A model generated the notes under the pieces. The model did no database searches. It was not told the origin of the DNA and saw nothing but the letters and a program-made list of their open reading frames with translations. DNA of 33,035 nt from Lacunisphaera sp. (GTDB lineage Bacteria > Verrucomicrobiota > Verrucomicrobiia > Opitutales > Opitutaceae), in assembly GCA_009695095.1 (NCBI GenBank), contig SIBQ01000025.1, positions 1 to 33,035 of the forward strand, written 5' to 3'. The stretch's first letter is position 1, and each line of letters begins with the position of its first letter. The translations under genes and the position numbers were made by a program. Shown here piece by piece: positions 26,085 to 33,035 of this stretch.

Positions 26085-27317
26085 ATGGCTTCGTCTTCTC
26101 CACGCCAACCCGGTGTCGGGTTCATCTTTGTTACCGTAATGCTTTCGGTAATCGGATTCGGGCTGCTCATTCCCGTCCTGCCAAAACTCATCGTGGATCT
26201 GCAAGGCGAAGGCATTGCCTCCGGCTCCTCCACCTACGGCTGGATCATCAGCATTTACGCCCTGATGCAGTTTGTCGGCTCGCCGATCCTCGGGGCGCTG
26301 TCCGACCGCTTTGGTCGCCGGCGGATCATCCTGATTGCGACAGCCGGGTCGGCGGCGGATTACGCCATCATGGCCTGCGCGCCAAACCTGGTCTGGTTTT
26401 TTGTCGCCCGCACCATCGCGGGCTTTACCGCTGGCGTGCTGTCCACCGCCAACGCCTACATCGCCGACGTGACACCTCCGGAGAAGCGCGCCCAGGCTTT
26501 CGGGTTGATTGGCGCCGCCTTCGGCCTGGGCTTTGCCATCGGCCCGGTCATCGGGGGGTTTCTCGGGAGCTTCGATCTCCGCCTGCCCTTCTGGGTCGCC
26601 GCCGGCTGCTCGGCGCTCAACTGGCTCTGGGGTTTCTTCGTCTTGCCCGAATCCTTGAAACTGGAGAATCGACGGGGCTTTGCGTGGCAGCGGGCCAACC
26701 CGATCGGCGCCCTGCTGGCGCTGAAGCGGTTCCCCGCGGTGCTGGCACTGGCCGAGTCGTATTTCATCATGATGCTCGCGCAGGCGATGCTTTATTCCAC
26801 CTGGGCGCTCTACATGGATTATCGTTACCAATGGGGGCCGAAGGGCATCGGGCTGTCGCTGGCCTTCGTCGGCGTCGTCAGCGGCCTCGTGCAGGCCACG
26901 CTCATCAAGCACATTGTCCCCAAACTGGGCGAAACGCGGGCGGTCGTCACCGGCCTGTGCCTGTCCATCACCGCGCAGGTTTGCTATGGTCTGGCGACAC
27001 AGGGCTGGATGATCTATGCCATCATCTGCGTCGGTTCGCTCGCGGGCATCGCCGGACCGGCCCTGCAGTCCTACATCACAAAGCACGTGCCCGCCAACGA
27101 ACAGGGCGGCGTGCAGGGCGTGTTCACCGGACTGCAGAGCCTGGCCGGCATCCCCGGCCCGTTCATCGCCACGCACAGTTTTGGCTGGGCCATCGCCTCC
27201 GGGCGCACGCACCAGCTGCCCGGCATCGCCTTCTTTGAAGGCGCGGTGTTCACCGCCTTCGCCCTGTTTCTCACCATCCGCAGTTTCCGCAAGGACGCGA
27301 CGGTGGCGGCCGGTTGA
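26085..27317 (+). CDS. MFS transporter, TetA-like (TCR/Tet family)
   Basis: This 410-residue, about 12-helix inner-membrane antiporter has MFS motif A between helices 2 and 3 (GALSDRFGRRRIIL), the helix-4 segment ARTIAGFTAGVLSTANAYIA and motif C in helix 5 (GLGFAIGPVIGGFLG). These are typical of the TetA/TCR drug:H+ antiporter group, many of which do not carry tetracycline. The ATG at 26085 was chosen; the frame is open far upstream only as a shadow of the previous gene. It begins 221 bases after the dimethylglycine-type gene and could be part of its transcript. Export of a toxic product or uptake of an amine is speculative. No gene is seen in the 25864-26084 spacer. Confidence 0.88.
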   Translation: MASSSPRQPGVGFIFVTVMLSVIGFGLLIPVLPKLIVDLQGEGIASGSSTYGWIISIYALMQFVGSPILGALSDRFGRRRIILIATAGSAADYAIMACAPNLVWFFVARTIAGFTAGVLSTANAYIADVTPPEKRAQAFGLIGAAFGLGFAIGPVIGGFLGSFDLRLPFWVAAGCSALNWLWGFFVLPESLKLENRRGFAWQRANPIGALLALKRFPAVLALAESYFIMMLAQAMLYSTWALYMDYRYQWGPKGIGLSLAFVGVVSGLVQATLIKHIVPKLGETRAVVTGLCLSITAQVCYGLATQGWMIYAIICVGSLAGIAGPALQSYITKHVPANEQGGVQGVFTGLQSLAGIPGPFIATHSFGWAIASGRTHQLPGIAFFEGAVFTAFALFLTIRSFRKDATVAAG

Positions 27318-27331
27318 ACCTGGTTAGTTTT

Positions 27332-27365
27332 GGCTGTCCCGTGGATGCAAAATCGCCAGACAGCC
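27332..27365. repeat. Small hairpin after the MFS gene
   Basis: GGCTGTC (27332-27338) pairs with GACAGCC (27359-27365), 14 bases after the MFS stop. There is no T-run, so it is at most a weak or Rho-assisted end signal. It shares the GCTGTCCC word with the palindrome at 32968. Confidence 0.3.
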
Positions 27366-27441
27366 CGCCGCCGGCCGATGCGGATTACGCCAAGATCATG
27401 CGCCCGGCGGTGGTCGGAAGAGCCCCGGCCAGCCACGCGGC

Positions 27442-28104
27442 TCACTGCTTCGGCGGCGGGCCGTAGTGCGCCCGGTGCGCGGCGTAGGCCGCCGTGTCGG
27501 CCAGCATCGCATCGATCGTCGCGGCTAGTGGTGCCAGTTGCACGAGACCGGAGAACACCGCCTTGTCGCCAATCTCGTCGGTCAGGATGAAGGCCGGCCG
27601 CTGGTCGATCTGGTGCGCAAAAAATTCCGCCGTGCTCGCCGCTATCCGGGCCTTCATTTGAGACGATTCAGCCCGGGCGCGCAGCTTCTTGCCGTCGAGC
27701 TTGGTCGCCTTCACGGCCACCTCGATCGCCGGATCCATCGACGCCACCTTGATGCCCTCGCGCTCGCCGGCGTGCGCCAGCGCCAGCCGCAGCTAGTCGC
27801 CTGTGATCCCGAAATCCTTGCCCGCCTCCGCCACGTAGCTGGCGGCCGGGAACAGGCCGTCGCGATATGGCTCGAGCCAGGCCGAGCTGAGCCTGAAGGG
27901 CGAATTCATGACCATCCCGCTGCGCCGGTAAAACCAGTCGCACTGCTCGCGCGTCACCGGGTGGTCCGCGCGCCGCATCAGCGCGATCTTCCACTCGAAT
28001 TCGACGCGCCCGTCGTAGCGCCGCTTCAACTCGGCCCAGATCGGCTCGACCCAGTAGCACCACGATGAGATGACCTCGAGATAGTAAGTGACTTTTACGC
28101 GCAA
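27442..28104 (-). pseudogene. DsbA-family (2-hydroxychromene-2-carboxylate isomerase-like) gene interrupted by one in-frame UAG
   Basis: The frame from TTG 28104 to 27442 is continuous (221 codons) apart from a TAG at 27793-27795 (codon 104). Before the stop: VKVTYYLEVISSWCYWVEPI, VEFEWKIALMRR and ending DFGITGD. After it: LRLALAHAGEREGIKVASMD and the C-terminal thioredoxin-like part with IDQRPAFIL. The active site is S-S-W-C-Y-W, with a single Cys, rather than the classical C-x-x-C. A GGGAGA Shine-Dalgarno lies just before the TTG. The clean continuation on both sides suggests a single recent change (a Trp, Gln or Glu codon to TAG), a sequencing error, or readthrough. The convergent MFS gene ends 124 bases away. 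Confidence 0.7.
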
Positions 28105-28200
28105 ATGTTCTCCCTCCGGCGAGGTTGCGTCAACTCACGAACCTGTCCTCCTGCGTTACAACGACCACCCGCGTCAGCCGATACACGCTCACTTTCACTT

Positions 28201-28581
28201 TCACTTCCGCCGCGGCTGGTAGTGCTTGCGGTGCAGGATGAGGTGGTTGCCGTCGGGGTCGGTGAAGCGCGCGAAGTCACACACACCGGTGTCGGTCGGG
28301 CCGAAGAGGAATTTCACGCGGTGTTTCTTCAGGTGGGCGACGACCGCGTCGAACCGGTCCGTCTCGAGAGCCAGCGTCCCGCCCTTCGCCCCGGGCAGGC
28401 AGCCGGTCATCGCCGTTGAGAGCGCGATGACCCCGCCGCTCGGGATCCCGAACTCCACCCAGTGGTTCTTCCAGCGGTCTCCGGGCTTGAGCCCGAGCAC
28501 GACGCCATAGAATTTGCGGGCGCGCGCCATGCTGCGCACCGGATAAAGAAAAAACGGCATCCCCGTGAATCTTGGTTTCAT
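28201..28581 (-). CDS. VOC-superfamily (glyoxalase/bleomycin-resistance-like) protein
   Basis: This 126-residue protein has the paired beta-alpha-beta-beta-beta fold of the vicinal oxygen chelate family. It starts PFFLYPVRSMARARKFYGVV and includes VEFGIPSGGVIAL, then VVAHLKKHRVKFLFGP and the closing block CDFARFTDPDGNHLILHRK, which supplies the usual late Glu/His-type metal position. Substrates vary widely and none can be named. The ATG at 28581 is the first in frame. The stop region contains GTGAAA tandem copies (about 28187-28204). It lies upstream of the broken DsbA-type gene on the same strand (96 bases). Confidence 0.85.
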   Translation of the reverse strand: MKPRFTGMPFFLYPVRSMARARKFYGVVLGLKPGDRWKNHWVEFGIPSGGVIALSTAMTGCLPGAKGGTLALETDRFDAVVAHLKKHRVKFLFGPTDTGVCDFARFTDPDGNHLILHRKHYQPRRK

Positions 28582-28606
28582 CCCGGCAGACTGATGGGTC
28601 TGAATC

Positions 28607-28682
28607 AGGTTTCAAGTTTCAGGTTTCAGCCCTCCACGAGGGCGAGGCGCCCTCGTTTGCACTTGTCACTTGCCCCTTGCCC
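28607..28682. repeat. Two 7-bp repeat tracts before the topoisomerase B gene
   Basis: AGGTTTC, AAGTTTC, AGGTTTC (28607-28627), and about 35 bases later CTTGTCA, CTTGCCC, CTTGCCC (28662-28682) with weaker units on both sides. The second tract ends 29 bases before the start codon at 28712, where promoter or leader sequence would be expected. The unit words match those at 6015 and 30727. Confidence 0.75.
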
Positions 28683-28711
28683 CGTGGTTCCTGTTACTTC
28701 GTCCCCAGCCA

Positions 28712-30556
28712 ATGGCCTCCAATTATACCGAAGCCAGCATCAAGACCCTCAGCTCCCTCGAGCACATCCGGATCCGCCCGGGCATGTATATCGGCCGCCT
28801 CGGCAACGGCGCCCACGCCGAGGACGGCATCTACGTCCTGCTCAAGGAGACCATCGACAACGCCATCGACGAATTCACCATGGGCGCGGGCCGCAAGATC
28901 GAGGTAGAGCTTGTCGGGGGCCGCACCATCCGGGTGCGCGACTTCGGCCGAGGCATCCCGCTGGGCAAGCTGATCGACTGCGTCTCGGTCATCAACACCG
29001 GCGCCAAATACGACAGCGAGACGTTCCAGAAATCAGTCGGCCTCAACGGCGTCGGCCAGAAGGCCGTCAACGCCCTCGCCGCCGAATACATGGCCCAGGC
29101 CGTGCGCGACGGCCAGTCGAAGCTCGTCGAGTTCGCCCGCGGCAAGCTCCAGAAGGACCACCGCGCCACCAGGACGGAGGAGCGCAACGGCACCATCGTC
29201 GCCTTCACGCCCGACGAGCAGCTCTTCGGCAAGGATTTCCGGTATCGCACCGAGTTCATCGAGGACATGCTCTGGAACTACGCCTTCCTCAACCGCGGCC
29301 TCACCCTCACGCTCAACGGCAAGCCCTTCAAGTCCGAGCACGGCCTCCAGGACCTCCTGACCAAGGAGCTCAGCGGCGAGCCGCTCTACCCCATCATCCA
29401 CCTCGAGGGCGAGGACATCGAGGTCGCTCTCACCCACGGCAACCACTACGGTGAGGAATACTGGTCCTTCGTCAACGGCCAGCACACCACCATGGGCGGC
29501 ACCCACCTCGCCGCCTTCCGCGAGTCCCTCGTCGAGACCATGCGCAACCACTTCAAGAAGGACTACGACGCGGCCGACGTTCGCCAGTCCATCGACGCCG
29601 CCATCGTCGTCCGCGTGCAGGAGCCGGTGTTCGAGTCCCAGACCAAGACCAAGCTCGGCTCGAACGACATGGGCCCCGGCGGCCCGTCGATCAAGGAATT
29701 CATTGGCAAGTTCATGCAGCAGGCGCTCGACACCTGGCTACACAAGAACCGCGAGACCGCCGACATCATCAAGGCGAAGATCGAGGAAAACGAGCACGAG
29801 CGCAAGGAACTGGCCGGCATCCGCAGCCTCGCCCGTGAGCGCTCGAAGACGGCCTCGCTTCACAACCGCAAGCTCCGCGACTGCCGCCTCCACCTCGGCG
29901 ACCGCAACGAGCGCGCCGAGGAGAGCACCCTCTTCATCGTCGAGGGCGACTCCGCCGCCGGCTCGCTCACCGCCACGCGCGACGTGCAGACGCAGGCCGT
30001 CTTCGCCCTCAAGGGCAAGCCGCTCAACACCTACGGCCTCTCGAAGAAGGTCATCTACGAGAACGAGGAATTCCACCTCCTCCAGTCCGCGCTCGATATC
30101 GAGGAGGGCCTCGACGGCCTCCGCTACAACAAGATCGTCATCGCCACCGACGCCGACGTGGACGGCATGCACATCCGGCTGCTCCTGATCTCTTTCTTCC
30201 TGCAGTTCTTCCCCGACCTCATCCGCCACGGCCACCTCTTCATCCTCGAGACGCCCCTCTTCCGCGTCCGCAACAAGAAGACGACCATGTATTGCTACTC
30301 CGAGGAGGAGAAACAGGCGGCCATCGTCGAGCTCGGCGCCAGCCACGAGATCACGCGCTTCAAGGGCCTCGGCGAGATCTCCGCCGGCGAGTTCAAGGAC
30401 TTCATCGGGGAAAAAATCCGGCTCGAGCCGGTGAACCTGAACCACCTTTACAGCTCCGACGAGCTCCTCGCCTTCTTCATGGGCAAGAACACGCCCGAGC
30501 GTCAGGACTTCATCATCGACAATCTCAAGGTGGAAAAAGATTTGGTCGAAGCGTAA
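28712..30556 (+). CDS. parE: Type IIA DNA topoisomerase subunit B (ParE/GyrB-like)
   Basis: This 614-residue ATPase subunit powers DNA strand passage. It has the GHKL ATP site: [13 protein letters not shown] (N box), [14 protein letters not shown] and [15 protein letters not shown] transducer domain follows, then the TOPRIM domain with [15 protein letters not shown] (about residue 410) and [10 protein letters not shown] (about 480), which bind Mg2+. The end has [16 protein letters not shown]. The length fits ParE-type rather than long proteobacterial GyrB proteins. The ATG at 28712 (MASNYTEAS) was chosen; the frame is open upstream through repeat DNA. The A subunit follows after 100 bases. 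Whether the pair acts as topoisomerase IV or as a second gyrase cannot be settled here. Confidence 0.92.
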   Translation: MASNYTEASIKTLSSLEHIRIRPGMYIGRLGNGAHAEDGIYVLLKETIDNAIDEFTMGAGRKIEVELVGGRTIRVRDFGRGIPLGKLIDCVSVINTGAKYDSETFQKSVGLNGVGQKAVNALAAEYMAQAVRDGQSKLVEFARGKLQKDHRATRTEERNGTIVAFTPDEQLFGKDFRYRTEFIEDMLWNYAFLNRGLTLTLNGKPFKSEHGLQDLLTKELSGEPLYPIIHLEGEDIEVALTHGNHYGEEYWSFVNGQHTTMGGTHLAAFRESLVETMRNHFKKDYDAADVRQSIDAAIVVRVQEPVFESQTKTKLGSNDMGPGGPSIKEFIGKFMQQALDTWLHKNRETADIIKAKIEENEHERKELAGIRSLARERSKTASLHNRKLRDCRLHLGDRNERAEESTLFIVEGDSAAGSLTATRDVQTQAVFALKGKPLNTYGLSKKVIYENEEFHLLQSALDIEEGLDGLRYNKIVIATDADVDGMHIRLLLISFFLQFFPDLIRHGHLFILETPLFRVRNKKTTMYCYSEEEKQAAIVELGASHEITRFKGLGEISAGEFKDFIGEKIRLEPVNLNHLYSSDELLAFFMGKNTPERQDFIIDNLKVEKDLVEA

Positions 30557-30565
30557 TCATTTTTC

Positions 30566-30635
30566 ACACAAAGAACGCAAAGTAAGCAAAGTTTGGATCT
30601 CCTGAATCGCTTCGCTCTCTTTGCTTCCTTGGTGT
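30566..30635. repeat. 9-bp repeats forming an inverted pair between the topoisomerase genes
   Basis: The left arm carries three 9-bp units of the form xxCAAAGxx (CACAAAGAA, CGCAAAGTA, AGCAAAGTT). Its first 17 bases (30566-30582) match the reverse complement of 30619-30635 at 14 positions, so a stem with a 36-base loop is possible. It fills most of the 100-base spacer and could be a repeat element, a weak terminator or an mRNA-processing site. Confidence 0.65.
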
Positions 30636-30656
30636 AACTGAAATCCCCTTTCCTAG

Positions 30657-32849
30657 ATGGCCAAACGCAAGAAACCCAATTCTGACCAGCCCGAGCTGCC
30701 CCTCGAAGGCGGCACTCCGGCTGCAAGTGACAAGGGACAAGTGCCAAGTGGCAAGACCAAGGCCAGGAAGCCGGAGGACAGAGGACAGAAGACAGAGGAC
30801 AGCGGTTCGAAGCCTGAACTACTCGCTACTCGCTACTCGCTACCCGCTACTCAAGAGGAGGGCCCTCCACCGCTCAAACGCAAGAAGGGACAAAAGGTTT
30901 ACGACGAGGAAGCGCCGCTGACGCAAAGCTACCGCTCCTGGTTCCTCGAATACGCGAGCTACGTCATCCTCGACCGCGCCGTCCCGCACATCGACGACGG
31001 CCTGAAGCCCGTCCAGCGCCGGATTCTCCACACGCTCTGGGAGATGGACGACGGCCGCTTCCACAAGGTCGCCAATGTCGTCGGCGCCACCATGCGCTTC
31101 CACCCGCACGGCGACGCCTCCATCGGTGCCGCGCTCGTCGCCATCGGCCAGCGCGCCTGGCTCATCGAGCCGCAGGGCAACTACGGCAACATGCACACCG
31201 GCGACGAGGCCGCCGCCCCCCGCTACATCGAAGCCCGCCTGACCAGTTTCGCCAAGGACGTGCTCTTCAACCCGAAGACCACCACCTGGCAGCTCAGCTA
31301 CGACGGCCGCGCCAAGGAGCCCGTCACCCTCCCCGCCAAGTTCCCCATCGTGCTGCTCGAGGGCGCCGAGGGCATCGCCGTCGGCCTGATGACCAAGCTC
31401 CTCCCGCACAACTTCAACGACCTCTGCCGCGCGGCCATCAACCACCTCCAGGGAAAAACCTTCCGCATCTTCCCCGACTTCCCCACCGGCGGCACCGCCG
31501 ACTTCGCGGAATACAACGACGGCGAACGCGGCGGCAAGGTGAAGGTCCGCGCCAAGATCGAGGTCCGCAGCAAGTCCCTCCTCGCTATCACCGAGCTCCC
31601 CTTCGGCGCCACCACCGAGTCGCTCATCGAGTCCATCCTCGCCGCCAACGCCAAGGGGAAGCTCAAGATCAAGCACGTGGACGACAACACCGCCGACACG
31701 GTCGAGATACTCGTCCACCTCCCGCAGGGCAGCGACCCCGAGCAGATCATCCAGCAGCTCTACGTCTTCACCGGTTGCCAGGCGCAGCTCAACCCCGCCG
31801 CGTGCGTCATCGAGAACGACAAGCCCCAGTTCCTCGGCGTCCGCGAGATCCTCAAGCGCAGCGCGGAAAAAACCCGGGAGCTGCTCAAGCGCGAGCTCGA
31901 GATCCGGCTCGCCGAGCTGGAGCAGCAATGGCACTGGGACTCCCTCGAGCGCATCTTCATCGAGGAGCGCATCTACCGGCAGATCGAGAAGTCGAAGACC
32001 TGGGAAAGCGTCCTCAAGGAAATCCGCGACGGCCTGAAGCCCTTCCTCAAGCAGCTCCGCCGCGAGGTGACCGACGACGACATCACCCGCCTCACCGAGA
32101 TCCGCATCAAGCGCATCTCCGCCTACAACCGCTTCCAGGCCGACGAGGCTATGAAGAAGATCGAGGAAGGCATGAAGGAGACGAAGGCCAATCTGAAAAA
32201 GCTCACCGAGTATGCCGTCGCCTGGTTCGAGATGCTCGCTGAGAAATACGGCAAGGGCCTCAAGCGCCGCACCACCCAGAGCGACGTCGAGCAGATCGAC
32301 GCCTCGGAGGTCGTCTCGGCCAACCAGCGGCTCTACGTCAACCGGGAGGACGGCTTCATCGGCCTCAACTGGCGCCAGCACGAGTTCGTCATGGAGTGCA
32401 CCATCCTCGACAGCGCGCTCTGCCTCATGGCCGACGGCTCGCTCAAGGTGTCGAAGGTCGCCGACAAGGTCTTCATGGGCCGCGAGATCATCCACTGCGC
32501 CGTGTTCCCGAAGGACGGCGACACGAACTTCTACACCATGATCTACCAGGACAAGGTCACGGGGAAGGCCTTCGCCAAGAAATTCCAGATCGGCGGCCTC
32601 TCCCGCGACAAGCTCTACCCCCTCGTGAAGTCCGAAGGCTCAAAGGTCGTCTTCCTCGAAGTCAGCCCCAAGGAGAAGGACATGCCCAAGACCGTCCATA
32701 TTTCATTGGACGGCCGCTCCGGCGCCAGAATTCGTGAACTGGATTTCGACTTAACCCGCGTCCCAGTAAGCTCCCGATCCTCCAAAGGGCTAACCGTCAC
32801 GAAATGGTCGATTAAAGAAGCGAAGCGCACTGATCTCGACCTAAAGTAG
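30657..32849 (+). CDS. parC: Type IIA DNA topoisomerase subunit A (ParC/GyrA-like) with a repeat-built N-terminal extension
   Basis: This 730-residue subunit cuts and reseals DNA. The catalytic Tyr is Y190 in AAPRYIEARLT, and the winged-helix region contains RFHPHGDASIGAAL. The core begins near residue 88 (TQSYRSWFLEYASYVILDRA). After the tower and coiled coil (about 400-520) there is a short C-terminal beta region (about 560-725), smaller than a full gyrase pinwheel. Residues 1-80 are a basic, disordered extension; three separate heptamer arrays in the DNA encode residues 24-33, 40-49 and 55-66 of it, all without breaking the frame. The start at 30657 gives MAKRKKPNSDQ and follows a TCCTAG. 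It is co-oriented with parE. It ends in TAG. Confidence 0.92.
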   Translation: MAKRKKPNSDQPELPLEGGTPAASDKGQVPSGKTKARKPEDRGQKTEDSGSKPELLATRYSLPATQEEGPPPLKRKKGQKVYDEEAPLTQSYRSWFLEYASYVILDRAVPHIDDGLKPVQRRILHTLWEMDDGRFHKVANVVGATMRFHPHGDASIGAALVAIGQRAWLIEPQGNYGNMHTGDEAAAPRYIEARLTSFAKDVLFNPKTTTWQLSYDGRAKEPVTLPAKFPIVLLEGAEGIAVGLMTKLLPHNFNDLCRAAINHLQGKTFRIFPDFPTGGTADFAEYNDGERGGKVKVRAKIEVRSKSLLAITELPFGATTESLIESILAANAKGKLKIKHVDDNTADTVEILVHLPQGSDPEQIIQQLYVFTGCQAQLNPAACVIENDKPQFLGVREILKRSAEKTRELLKRELEIRLAELEQQWHWDSLERIFIEERIYRQIEKSKTWESVLKEIRDGLKPFLKQLRREVTDDDITRLTEIRIKRISAYNRFQADEAMKKIEEGMKETKANLKKLTEYAVAWFEMLAEKYGKGLKRRTTQSDVEQIDASEVVSANQRLYVNREDGFIGLNWRQHEFVMECTILDSALCLMADGSLKVSKVADKVFMGREIIHCAVFPKDGDTNFYTMIYQDKVTGKAFAKKFQIGGLSRDKLYPLVKSEGSKVVFLEVSPKEKDMPKTVHISLDGRSGARIRELDFDLTRVPVSSRSSKGLTVTKWSIKEAKRTDLDLK
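30727..30853 (+). repeat. Three consecutive 7-bp repeat arrays inside the topoisomerase A gene
   Basis: Array 1 (30727-30754): GTGACAA, GGGACAA, GTGCCAA, GTGGCAA. Array 2 (30774-30801): GAGGACA, GAGGACA, GAAGACA, GAGGACA. Array 3 (30819-30853): CTACTCG three times, CTACCCG, CTACTCA. Each has a period of exactly 7 and a different unit. They are separated by 17-19 bases and all lie in the codons of the N-terminal extension. Confidence 0.85.
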
Positions 32850-32967
32850 CATTGCTGCATGCAAACTATCCGACTTCCCACCGGCTTTGACCGGCCTCAA
32901 CTTTTCGAGCCACCCGGAGGGTTAGTCTGGGCGCCTGTTATGGGTTGATGTGGTGGGTTGGGTTTGC

Positions 32968-33014
32968 GCTGTCCCGACGGAGGGAGGCCGGAGGCCGACC
33001 GGAGTCGGGACAGC
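32968..33014. repeat. Long perfect palindrome near the window end
   Basis: GCTGTCCCGAC (32968-32978) pairs perfectly with GTCGGGACAGC (33004-33014). The 25-base loop is itself rich in GGCCGGAGGCC-type words and can pair further. There is no T-run. It lies 119 bases after the topoisomerase A stop with no gene in between, and looks like a REP-type intergenic repeat, though copy number cannot be judged from one window. Confidence 0.6.
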
Positions 33015-33035
33015 AGTAAGTTGGGCGGCGTAGTT

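Overview
The window is a GC-rich bacterial chromosome segment. It most likely comes from a member of the Verrucomicrobiota, perhaps near Opitutales. This is an inference from four things: a chlamydia-like (PVC-type) class Ic ribonucleotide reductase, a Tat-exported Cys-type sulfatase beside a kelch propeller protein, a GyrB/GyrA-like topoisomerase pair, and start codons that mostly lack Shine-Dalgarno sequences. No rRNA, tRNA, CRISPR array, intact insertion sequence or phage was seen.

Layout. Positions 1-4.8 kb hold a possibly structured leader and nrdB-nrdA. The NrdB has Leu where the radical Tyr normally sits, and the NrdA has several ATP cones. From 4.8 to 6.6 kb there is a small membrane protein, an HD-domain hydrolase whose 3' end exists twice, and a DUF5684-like membrane gene with one in-frame UGA. 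From 6.7 to 9.8 kb a YchJ/SEC-C protein and an SNF2 helicase are divergent. From 9.8 to 12.4 kb lies a decayed island: IS110-like and IS1595-like transposase remnants flank an orphan solute-binding-protein gene broken by one UAG. From 12.4 to 16.1 kb a kelch protein and a sulfatase lie in tandem on the minus strand. From 16.7 to 19.1 kb are small envelope or unknown genes and an L,D-transpeptidase. From 19.4 to 20.5 kb a DUF1684 gene runs into antisense sequence from a truncated MFS gene.

From 20.8 to 25.9 kb is the clearest pathway: a Rieske oxygenase of the quaternary-ammonium type, a monomeric sarcosine oxidase and a dimethylglycine dehydrogenase-like FAD/folate enzyme. Together they could strip the three methyl groups of glycine betaine to give glycine. 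A TetA-like MFS gene follows at 26.1-27.3 kb. From 27.4 to 28.6 kb are a DsbA-family gene broken by one UAG and a VOC/glyoxalase protein. From 28.7 to 32.8 kb is a type IIA topoisomerase B/A pair.

The most unusual signal is a dispersed set of degenerate 7-bp tandem repeats. They lie between genes, just before start codons, and in frame inside the disordered linkers of two core enzymes (the NrdA C-terminal tail and the topoisomerase A N-terminal extension). Three genes are each interrupted by a single stop codon, although UAG and UGA both end intact genes here, so a general change of genetic code is unlikely.
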